Shown: positions 37,226 through 47,479 of the stretch, piece after piece | Layout of the letters: every line of letters starts with the position of its first letter | How positions within the stretch are numbered: the first letter of the stretch is position 1 | From: Paraphysomonas bandaiensis | Lineage: Eukaryota; Chrysophyceae | DNA: 64,000 bases | Assembly: GCA_965644295.1 (NCBI GenBank) | Contig: CBFFRP010000565.1 | Location: forward strand, 1 to 64,000 | Direction of reading: 5' to 3' | The notes under the pieces: model-generated | Told to the model about the DNA's origin: nothing | Seen by the model: only the letters and a program-made list of their open reading frames with translations | The model's database searches: none | Made by a program: the position numbers and the translations under genes

Positions 37226-40200
37226 CGTTGGGTAAACATGTGGTGTATATGTATGTTCATGTCTATACAATATGTAACGCGTCAGATTAAGTTGTTAGTA
37301 TTGATGTATGGATGTCAGCAGCCATTGTTGGTGACATTTCGAGGTACAGGATGTTTATGTCTATATGTGAATATGTAAATAATATTAATACATGTCTTTT
37401 CCTTTTAACATTATTTGACTTAGTTAAAAATATATTGTGAATAGAAGACGGTACTGTTGTTATAATTCTACACAACCTATGGCACGCACCTTATATATAT
37501 AACTTAATAGGCTTCCCACTTAGTTCATGTAAAATATAATTATATACTACATTCTATATATTGTTGTCTAGTTGTAAATCCGGTATACCTTTTCAGACAT
37601 AGCCATAAGTTCGACCCATTGAATCTTATACTATTTTATACAGTCAGTATTCATTTACATACTACGTTTAGTTTTAAACATATCATTAGTGTTTACGTGC
37701 AGTACAAGTAATACTATTCACTTGAACATTATCAGTTACTAATAACTGCGCTATTTTCATGAATGTAGAAATTTTCTCGAAACATATCTAGTTTGATAGT
37801 TTGTAGCATGACCAGTACATCAATACTACTGATACTACATTTATTGTAATTAGCTAGTGCCGTGTGTAATTGTATATAGCAGAGCTAGGGAACAATATAT
37901 TGCAACATATTATGAACTAGCTTGGTAGCAACGGCATTGATGAAATTTTTTGCCCCTCGATCAATAAATATAGTTTACTATGTATTCTTCCCTGGCCCAG
38001 GTATGTAGTATATGTTATATGTCAGGGCTTGGTAACTATTAATGGTAGTGCCATTATAATTGCCTGGACCTATTTCATACATTGTTATATGCTGTTTGCA
38101 AATTTCATATACTTATTTACTTCTCCATCATTTGGAATGAATAATATCAATGATTCTATTTCGCACACAGCGACGATAGTCATCATTGATGAAAGAATTT
38201 CTTTATTTTATGCTGATAAGAGCCCAATGGCCCCAACCATTCCTAAAAATGTATTTTGTTAATAAGAATCATATTTCAGCTAGAAAATAATTATACAACA
38301 GTAAAGAACGATGATGTGGCAGTGTAATTTACGGAGAGTCTTCTTCCCAGTAAATTCGGAAAATTCTCTGTGTCAAATTGGTTCGTTCTGCAATGATACA
38401 AGGTGAGAATGCACGTCTTGGTGTGTGAATCATATATACAGGGTGGATTCGAAATAAACGACAGTCCGATGAATGCTATGCTAAGTTAAGCTAGTTAGCT
38501 AGCTAGATGCTCTAGATTGATTCATATGAACACTAATATAAAATGCTATCTTGAAATACATGGGCGTTGCTTATTCTAATTTACTTGTAAAGTTATACAT
38601 AAATTACCAAAAAAAAATCATGATTTTTACAATATATATATATCGAATAGAGAAATGACACAATTTTGAAAATAGCATATCTATACGAAATAATCGAATT
38701 AAAACGTCATCCACAGCGCAAACAAAACACAATGACATAACACTGACTATCCTGCGGTAATATTTATATCTTTCGATACATATATCGCGTAAATAGATAT
38801 ATATAAGTACAACTAAGCCAATATCAGATATATGTATTCCCGATACAAAAAAAAATCAAGAAAATTGAATGAAAATGATAAAAATGATAGTGCTAAATAA
38901 GCTATCTTGATCCGACTTCCCGTTGCTTATTTGAATTTTCTCCGATTTCTACATATCACCAAAAATTACGTCAAATATATGCTATACGCACAGACAGGTA
39001 TATAGATACAAGCATCACACAGACCTTTATACTGCCTCCTTACAATTCCTTCTTTTGGTACTGATCCCACTACCACTACTGGACTCTATTTCATCTTCTG
39101 GTAGCCATTCCTCATAAATGAAGAACGATTAGATGGTCATAAGTCGATGTAACCGCCAAACCTGTTGAAATATCGAAAAAGTCGATTTAAGTTGAGTTTA
39201 TGATACGCATTGCAATAATTAGTGTAGTAGATGTAAAGAGAACATGTTTGCAATGACATTTAATAAAATTTTATCAATTACAGATCAAAAAATGTTGAAT
39301 GAAACGGTTACATTATACATAATATATGTGCTATACAATACAAAGGTGTTATTGACTAATTAAAGTACTTACAATCGACAATCAACCGACTTCTGTCACG
39401 TTTTCCAGTAAAAATAGATGCAGAATATACTGCACCAGTGTCTGTCAAGTCCTGATTGCATAGAAATAAATGAGGAATAACAATATGTATTATTATGTAT
39501 ATATACTACCTTCATATATTATCGCAACTGGTACTGCAGGATTGTTCGAACACCGTCATTATCGACCTCTGAACCTCATACATCCCTCTGCCGCTGTAAG
39601 TGAACTGTACAACAACCTAGCTGATATTAGGGTTCTTCACCAAAGCACCAATCTCACTCCTGCGGTACAACTTCATTAGCACTTGTACCGTCGTTGCTAC
39701 ATAGCAAATATACCTTTATCACCGTTATCATCTTATATAGGTAAAACTTCAGTGTCATATCGAAAAATAGAGGTGAAAGGTGGGAAGTTCTTTGCTGTGG
39801 GAACAGTAGCCCTCTCTGATGCAGCTCAACGAATTGATAGACTGACAGCACTGAGCCTTTATACTTCACTACTTCGGGGTCTCTCCTCCCACTCATCGGC
39901 TATGGTGCCTATGAGTGTCAATGACTTTATTGTTGAGGCGAAAGCGGACAACACAAGACTAAGATATTAACTCCAGGACCAACTCGATAGCCTGCTGTCA
40001 CTCATTGACAAGTTCTGTGGTCTCTGTTGTCACAGAGACCCAGAGCGAAGGCATGATATAGGCACTTCCTGCCGCTTCCGTTAATCCTGCAGATAACTTG
40101 TTCTCCCTCGCCTTGAGAGCTTCTTCTGCATACCAACTTCCATCCACCCCTCCACAGTTCTTCCGTACGCGGTTGCCACAACGGTTATTGAAATAGGTGT

Positions 40201-40841
40201 GATATTACGTCTGTATTCAACGTATATTACAAGGCAGAGTCAAAATCTATGCAACGCCGTTACCTCGACATAACACCTCCGATGACATCAAACTCACACC
40301 AAAACGCTATTAGAGGGATACCAAATAAATGAATAGACAGATATCTGATGGCAGATCTCATTCGCAGTCATATCAGCTGCGTGTGTGTGCTGCTCTGTGC
40401 TGATGTGAACAGAGACCGTCGAAGAAGTCTGAATATGCTGACTGCACAGCGCCTTTCGGCCCCTCTCCAGATCCAATAAATTACTCTGATCGCTGTTCCT
40501 CAGTCCTTGAGGATTCAGAGAGGAGTCTCGTCCCTCCTTCCTCTTGCTGTGTGCTCATCTCTGTGATTCTCATCCGATGGATATGAGTGCTCTCTCTTCC
40601 CTCTTGTTAGGCCTAATATAGGGTTATGAGATATGCATATGGTCACATGAACTTACGCTGATCTCGTGTGTTGTTATTGTGGGGGTGAGAGCATCGTATG
40701 AGGGGTGTGCATGATGTGTGTGTGATGCTTGTCTTAAGAGGGAGGCATCATGATCACTTCACTATCAAAATCATAAAATGATGAAAAAAAGTCAAAAAAA
40801 GTATTTTTGAAAAAAAAACTGAAATCTATCTAGGCCACTAA
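37226..40841. other. AT-rich intergenic region
   Basis: No gene recognised. It holds a hAT terminal fragment (37880) and TA-rich runs (~38630). A short minus-strand open stretch near 39030-39125 reads as an acidic, Ser-rich peptide (EEWLPEDEIESSSGSG) but has no start or partner exon. Short frames at 39470-39970 show no domain. Confidence 0.5.
37880..37975 (+). mobile_element. hAT element terminal fragment
   Basis: CAGAGCTAGGGAACAATATA followed by TTGCAA closely matches the terminus of the complete hAT element at 52536 (CAGGGATAGGGAACAATATA). Weaker similarity continues (CATTGATGAAATTTTTT against TATTGATGGATTTTTT). No opposite terminus is found nearby, so this is a relic. Confidence 0.6.
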
Positions 40842-40965
40842 TTATAGTGGAGACAAAAGACAAAACGACAAAAGACATTTTTTTTCATCAGAATTGTTTT
40901 TGTCGGGTGCAAATGGAGCTGAAGTTATAGTGCACACAGAAAGACAAAAGACAAAACAGCGATTT
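40842..40965 (+). repeat. GACAAAAGAC-rich repeat, copy A
   Basis: Contains TTATAGTGGAGACAAAAGAC, then GAGCTGAAGTTATAGTG and again AAGACAAAAGACAAAA. The same order of blocks occurs on the opposite strand at 42940-43050, so the two form an inverted pair about 2 kb apart. Function unknown. Confidence 0.7.
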
Positions 40966-42155
40966 TTTTTAGAATTTTGAATTCTGCTCATTCTCTGCTC
41001 GCTAGATCTCACTGAATATACTGCGAAGCAAAGCATTAAGACTGACACAAGTCACAAGTGACTGTGTAAAGTTGATAGCATGATATTTCATGTGTGAGTG
41101 CATTGTCCCGAAAGTTGTCTGTGCAGGACATCCTTGATCAAACAGCTCATGAAGCAATCTCCAGCGTCCAGTGAGGATCGCATAATTTCAAGAAGAAATG
41201 TCTACGAACGGATTGGCTACGATAACACACCATGGGGACTCCTTCTGAGGAATACAAGGATAAGAGATCCCACAACTTGTGAAGGTATGACTTTTGGTAT
41301 TGTATTATATACCATGTTACACTGCATCAGGCAAGAAATTCAGAACGCGTTTTCGAATTACGTATCAAATGTTTCAAGCACGATGCTTTTTATTGCCTTG
41401 ATTAGCATCATCATCACATTTATATAAACACGCTCAGCCTCTGCGAGTGCACCTGATTTGAATGATAGTAAGATAAGGCGCACAATCCTGATACGCACGA
41501 CGTGGTGACGGACACCTTGAAAGAGCTGGGTTGAAAGAGCTGGGTGTTACTGCCCTTAACTTCCTATACAGCATCAGATATGGCACTTAAACTCTCCTGT
41601 AATATTCTTGCTCTTGTTTCGAAGTCCAGGTTATAGATAGATCGCATGCACTGACATCATTATAATCTTCCACATCAGACGAAAGACGGATGATGACTTG
41701 GAGTGTTTGATGAACTCCTTTTGATAGTTGACTCATCATTGTGGTTTCTCTATAATTTTGTAATATAACGATATCTATACATATGACTGCCAATATCATA
41801 ATTGATACTTAAGATAGAAGTGAGTTTCTGTTAACCCAATATTGAAGTTGAATGTGTATATTTAGTTTATTACAATATGTTGCCAATATGTTATATGTAC
41901 AACACACACTACATTTCAGTTGTTTGTGTAGTTAGATCCCATTCAATATATCTGTGATTACATGCAAGATTAAATGCATCTTACAGTTAGATCATGTGAT
42001 AATTATTAGTCAATTGTAATAAACAAAGTTGTGAATTTAAAACTGACACTGACAAACGTCATTATAACTAACGTGTATAATATAGTAACAACATATGTAT
42101 AAAACAAACAGAACTTGCATGGATAACAGACAATCAATCGGACCAAGATAATTAC
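40966..42155. other. Intergenic between the two repeat copies
   Basis: No gene recognised. A frame at 41098-41427 (+) has a hydrophobic end (MLFIALISIIITF) but no domain, and may be chance or a relic. A minus frame at 41587-41799 (MMSQLSKGVHQTLQ) might belong to the exon-like fragment to its right, but no phase-correct splice was found. Confidence 0.4.
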
Positions 42156-42420
42156 CATTGGTTGGCGTTGCTGTTAGTGTCATTGTCCTCGCCTTCGAGA
42201 GTTGTGCCAGCTCTCTTCTTATCCTTTCAGCTTCTTTACAATTCCAGGAGAGCTCCACCGTCTTGACGAGCAACTCTCTCATCTGCACGCCTGACGGTAT
42301 TGTTTCGTCCTGCATCAACAAATATTACTATTGAATAACATTATAAGATATATATACCTTATTCAAAAGGATAACAAAATCTGGAGTGAACTCATTAATG
42401 ACTGACTTCCTTCTTTATTT
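42156..42420 (-). pseudogene. Exon-like gene fragment of unknown function
   Basis: On - an open stretch ~42358-42418 (VINEFTPDFVILLNK) ends at a GTATAT donor. A 48-nt intron (42310-42357) ends in GATGCAG. A second open exon, 42156-42309 (DETIPSGVQMRELLVKTVEL ... ERIRRELAQLSKART), ends at a GTAATT donor. Intron size and phase match the true genes here. Stops lie upstream, and no further exon joins in phase downstream. It may be a broken gene or retained exons of a gene lost to repeats. No family recognised. Confidence 0.35.
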
Positions 42421-42480
42421 CCAGTGTTGTTTATTTCTTCCAAATAGTTTCAGAGTTGATTCCAAAGAGTTCCTTATTGT

Positions 42481-42524
42481 ATGTATGTATGTATGTATGT
42501 ATGTATGTATGTATGTATGTATGT
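42481..42524. repeat. (ATGT)11 microsatellite
   Basis: Eleven perfect ATGT units. Confidence 0.97.
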
Positions 42525-42874
42525 TTAAATCAACACACACTCTTCACCTTTCACAATCTGATAATAGTTATGGTTCCTGCCGGAATATACTCGGTCAGGG
42601 ATACGGTTTCATTGATGTAGATGTCAGTGCTTTCATTGTTGACAGGAGTGCGGCGTGTCGTAAGAAGTTTCACAGACATGTTTCTCCAGGCTCTGTAATC
42701 GTCGTGGTCTTGACACCATGGGTCTCCATGCCTGCCAAAGCATTGGCAAGCTTCTGCCAGTGCTTGAGACTATAAATCATTGCGCCCGGTGCTGTTCATC
42801 AGTGTGTATAACTATTAATGAAGCTCTATCGTGTAAAAATGTCTTCCACTCTCGATTTCTGTCCTTGAAGACAA

Positions 42875-42945
42875 AAAGACATAAATTTGCTTGCTCATAT
42901 TTATGTCTTTCTGTCGGCCGAAGACAGAAAGACATTTTGTCTTTC
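42875..42945. repeat. Overlapping perfect hairpins
   Basis: AAAGACATAAAT (42875-42886) is the exact reverse complement of 42899-42910, with a 12-nt loop. GTCTTTCTGTC (42905-42915) pairs with GACAGAAAGAC (42923-42933), loop 7 nt. GAAAGAC (42927-42933) pairs with GTCTTTC (42939-42945), loop 5 nt. The arms share bases, so the folds are mutually exclusive. Confidence 0.85.
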
Positions 42946-43050
42946 GACGGATTTTTGTCTTTTGTCCTCCTATAACTTCAGCTTTTCATGCTCAGAAGAC
43001 TTTTTTCGGCAAAAATGTCTTCTGTCTTTTTGTCTTTTGTCTCACTATAA
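42940..43050 (-). repeat. GACAAAAGAC-rich repeat, copy B (inverted)
   Basis: Reverse complement reads TTATAGTGAGACAAAAGAC, then AAAGCTGAAGTTATAG and GACAAAAGACAAAAA. This is the same block order as copy A at 40842-40965. Confidence 0.7.
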
Positions 43051-43236
43051 CGAATCCTAAACATGCGGATTTTCCTTCTTGGCGAGATGAACTCAAGAAA
43101 AAGTATCCCCTTTCGGTGGATTGAATAGATAATCATGAAGGACAAACCATTTTCTATCGTAGTACGTTCGGAAGAATACTTATTAAGACCCATCTCCGTG
43201 ATGATTGAACGAAGGCATGTGACTCGATGGGTATGA

Positions 43237-44215
43237 TGTAAAGCCGTTGGCTTTTATAACACCCTTTGATACGTTTAATGACATAATAATGATACTTATA
43301 ACAACGTATGTAGTATGCGTAGCTGGTTTAATAAGAAACGGATGTCTATGAGAAGAGTATTATTATGAGAAGACACATGAAGCAGACTACTAGGGTTTGC
43401 CCTCGAGCGCACGATTTCGGAGTTTGACACGGGGCCGACGGTTATGCACACGATATCTCTTGCCTGTGTTATCGGGTGGTAGAAGTCTGGGGTGTTTGCG
43501 AGTGGGGGCAGAAGGAACTGAGTCTTGATCCAGGCAGAGGCGCCTCCCGTTAAGTTATTTGGACTGATAGGATATCCTATATCCTTCAATCAGTCGGTGT
43601 TATAGCGACTAGGGTTAGGAAGCATTGTGCGGTACTTCCTGTGTGATATTCGGTATCCGCTCATCGGTATGAGCAACCCTTTATGGGGATTATAGAGCTC
43701 TAGAAACTCTTGCCCAACTCATTGGGCTCGGATATTCCTAGATTTTCTATTACCACACTCCATCGATTTTTGTCGGGGATCGTATAAACTGGTAAGAGGG
43801 GCTTTAGGCCTTAGGTGTAAGGATGGCATGTAGGTACATATATGTAATTTTCATTGCGATTGTGGCCCACACTTGGTTTTGTATTCATGCAGCTAACGGT
43901 TGGAATGTGATTGTATATACCATGAAATGAGCTTGTGGGCAAGTATAAAATCAGGGGTTTTAATTTTTGTAAAAACTGTGAATTATTTTAAAAGATATGG
44001 ACATACAGGTTGGTCGTTTATAAACTGTAAATGCATCAGCTTCAGCTAACGAGCAAGTTGCGTATACCGTATACTCTAGTATAGGATTTGTGTGACGCGA
44101 CGTGTATTGGCGTTTTATGATGGCTATTAGTAGTAGTATGTAGATACTGGTAAAAGGAAACGTGCTGTTGGTGTGTCCTATAGGACCTAAATATTAATAA
44201 AAATAATTATTAACA
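43237..44215 (+). repeat. Solo LTR of the gypsy family
   Basis: Begins TGTAAAGCCGTTGGCTTTTA, nearly the start of the LTR at 2533. It shares later blocks such as GACTAGGGTTAGGAAGCATTG and CATCGATTTT, and the region around GGAATGTGATTG. No gypsy coding sequence flanks it. The 3' end (~44215, ...ATTAACA) is uncertain, and the 5 bp on each side do not match, so no target duplication is claimed. Confidence 0.75.
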
Positions 44216-45426
44216 CTATACTATTGCATTCAAGCACTTTTAGAACCATTCTACAACAACTCTTAAAAGTCTAGTAAAATCTACTAGAATTTCCAAAATT
44301 TCTGAAAATTTCCCACGTTTGCATATTGTTTACTTACGGTATACAGGATGCGAGGCCATTGGAACCAACACCAGTAGCTACTAAAAACTTCAACAATCGG
44401 TCGAAACTGGGAAACGCAAGTGAATGTAAATCAATCTTGATGGCACTGCCTAGAAATGCATCGAACGAGCCAACTGGTAGAGATGTGGTGGATATGGTCA
44501 TGACTCCAATATTGCCAAATTCAGCACGAAATGATATTTGATATCACCATAAATTCAACTCACACTTCTCCAACTTTTGGTTCCAAACAGGGAATCATAA
44601 CTGAGTTAGAATAGTGCAGCCGCATATACACCCTATAAAGGATGATGTGCTCGGATTGTTGTAATTTGTTGTGTGGTATTATTGTGTACGATCTCTTTCA
44701 CACAATGACCTCCTGTTTCGATGTGTAATCCGTAAGTCACCAAGCATAATAACATTGATGCACAATTTAAATAATAATACAACTTCTTATTTACTACGTT
44801 TAGCTTCACCATGATAGCTTTGAGCTGATTGAATGCGATGAGGACTCTCTAGGTTGTCATGATACAGATGCCCTACCGCTCTCTGTATATAACGTGCATG
44901 GTGATCACATGAAATGTTGTTGCAAAGGTATTGGGTATACAAGGGAAGATTTTAGCGCTGATGCAGCAATAGAAAGGTTTTACACGGCAGTCAGAGTGCT
45001 AATCATTGGGAAGGGTTACACCACAATACGCACGAATGATACTTCCGAGAGGTGTGAGGCATACTCGCTCCCTTCTGCAGTGACGTGTCAATGGAGTTAT
45101 ACTTACATTCGGGATAAACATTCAAAAATGTACTCGGTAGAATAACCCCTGCCACAAATGGGAATGGCTGCTCTGTACACTACAGACACTGTACAGACAT
45201 ATTTATTAATTGCCATATTATTATAATTTCCGGGAACTGGGCACATATTAACTATTAATGGGCTATTAATGGTTACATGTTACCTGACCAAGGTATATGT
45301 ATGTAGCAGTTCCGCGGCACCGTATATGCAACAGAATCAATGCTCAGTACGCCCTTGCTCAAGGTACTTTTTCGATAATATCCACTTTTGACATAATTGG
45401 ACGGTTTAGCTGAACGTTGTATACAC
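44216..45426. other. Intergenic, no gene recognised
   Basis: Two short open frames (44326-44541 and 44894-45145, +) have no recognisable motif and no supporting splice structure. They are treated as chance. Confidence 0.45.
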
Positions 45427-46800
45427 CAGAGTTCGGTAACAATATCTTGTATTGCAATATATATTGTAAAATATATTGATTGGAGGACTGGTCAAATATT
45501 CCATCAATATTGTTTCTGTTAATATGTAGCTGACAATATATTGCAATATGTTGCAATCAATATTATGATAGCCATATACACCAAACTTCTTAACTGTAGG
45601 GTGCAAAATATAATTCCATGTATATAAATATCCGGAAAGAAAGAAATGTGGCAACATCGGGCGATTGAGTATCATCCCTGTGGGTTTCAGTGAACATGTC
45701 ATCTTTATCCATCATGCGTGCAACAGACAGCAGGTAGATAGACCGCGCCTAATTTCACCAACACTCAACAGTGCTTATTATATCCTTTTACATTCTTATA
45801 ATTCTGTCCTATCTAAAAACCCGTATAACTTAACCTGTTTTTCCATAGCTATTCTAGAGATGGGTTTCTAGCCATAAATAGCTAGTTTCCACTTCCAGAA
45901 ATATCCCTACAGCTACCTCTTATTATCCTACTATCTACTCCATATTGTGTCGTACAATGCCTACACACTACTAGTACAGTCAGTTCTCGATATTGTCAAT
46001 GGATTGTACCATAGGGTTACAATTTCCAATTTCTTACCATACCTCATTGACGATATCGAGAACTGCCTGTACCATAATACTGTACGGGTTGCCATAAATG
46101 TCCGTTACGTTCGTATGTACGGATAGTCCCGGTACAATCCAACCCCGTATCTGGCCTTAATACTCGTATCCTTTAACCTTGACCTAATCATCTTCTACCT
46201 CTTATCTCATGTTACTACCTATACTACTTCATCTTGGCCCTCATATCACAACAACCTAATAATCCACCATTTCCACTACACCCAAGATTGCTACAGAAAA
46301 AAGCCTACTTTTGATGTTGTTTTCTAGTTTTATGTATCGCCAGCTCTGTTGAGTTTTGCTGCTTGTGAGTAATTAAAAGATGTAGTTTCTAAGATATTTG
46401 AATATAACCGTTACTCAAAGAATGTAGTTTGTACTTCCAATACATGTGAATGCCTGTTCAGTGCAGCAAAACTAATTATATCTTTGTGGCGCAAACGTAT
46501 GCATCCTACCACACTACGTAATATTCTGTTGTTTCTAAAAGCTAAGCAACAGTTGTGGCCGGATTTAAGCATACTTCAATTAATATTGGATGAATATGGC
46601 GATGTTGACGTCACCGATGATGGCTCAGTGGATGAGTATGAGGAAATTTTAATTATTAAGAAGTAGTGGGTTTGATTACCAATTATCAAGTGAGCTTATA
46701 ATACAAGTACTAATAATTGAATTTAAAGATGTGTCTACTTACTGATTAAAGATACTAAAATATTGCAATAATGTGATCAAAATATTACACCATTCGTTGA
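45427..46800 (+). mobile_element. Decayed hAT transposon, longer relative of the 52536 copy
   Basis: Starts CAGAGTTCGGTAACAATATC. From here to ~45620 it aligns with the reverse complement of the right end of the 52536-53334 element, for example AAAATATATTGATTGG, ACTGGTCAAATATTCCATCA and CTGTAGGGTGCAAAAT. A hAT C-terminal coding relic follows at ~46430-46669. The sequence after it (GATGTGTCTACTTACTGATTA) aligns with the other end of the 52536 copy. The right terminus (~46800) is too worn to place exactly. Confidence 0.65.
46430..46669 (+). pseudogene. hAT transposase C-terminal dimerisation domain relic
   Basis: Reads SNTCECLFSAAKLIIS, WRKRMHPTTLRNILLFLKAK, QQLWPD and an acidic end (DEYGDVDVTDD) before a stop. 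This matches the hAT C-terminal pattern (S..ER.FS....I....R..L.P) found at the end of hAT transposases. No upstream transposase frame is intact. Confidence 0.7.
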
Positions 46801-47479
46801 TATTCGTTACAATTATATGCTCTCAACTACCAATCACTATTATCAGATCTTAGATAGGCACGATCTTATACAGTCAATATAGTTCAGTTCACTACGTAAT
46901 TCATATCATATATTCATGTATTAATGTAATACTGTATTCTTCAAGTAAATGTCATGTTTCTAATACCTTAGAAATACAGCTCTTAATTGCTTACAAACAG
47001 ACAAAACTCAACAGAAAAGAATAATACAGACCTAGTGAAGCATGGACTTAGTAACTTTCTCAGAATACACCAGGTTTCTCGTATGGGTGATGCAGATATT
47101 CTTGTGCAGATCTACGTTCAAACGAAGAAGTATGCATTGCATAGTTTATTCAAACGAAGAAGTATGCATTGTATAGTTTATTCGAAACTATCTCTACGCT
47201 AAGGAACGCCCTCGGAATGGGAAATGGGTGATATATCATGACCTTCATAGCAACAAACACAAACAAGTAAAGCAAGTAAAAACAATATTGAGGAGGACAC
47301 CGACAGTGCCCACTATATATCTAACATTTACATAATTGGAGAAGGTAATCCACATATTCCTTTGTGCAGATTGTCTAAGTTCTCATATGATCGATTCTAT
47401 ATGGAAGAACATAAAAATATATATGTAATACATCAGATATTGATGTCGCAAATTTAACTATTTTGTTCCGCTGTGTCGT
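46801..47479. other. Intergenic, no gene recognised
   Basis: AT-rich spacer to the 3' end of the kinase gene. A 27-bp phrase around GAAGTATGCATTG occurs twice in tandem at ~47130-47180 (AAACGAAGAAGTATGCATTG). Confidence 0.5.

Noticed and set aside
39654-39970. Overlapping frames on both strands
   Set aside because: No motif on either strand; no intron ends in phase.
41098-41427. 109-codon frame with a hydrophobic C terminus
   Set aside because: One hydrophobic stretch is weak evidence; no homology recognised and no promoter or exon context.
43232-44220. Target-site duplication around the solo LTR
   Set aside because: The 5 bp before 43237 (TATGA) and after ~44215 (CTATA) do not match, and the 3' end is uncertain.
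44894-45145. 83-codon frame with Cys cluster
   Set aside because: No known motif and surrounding DNA is noncoding in character.
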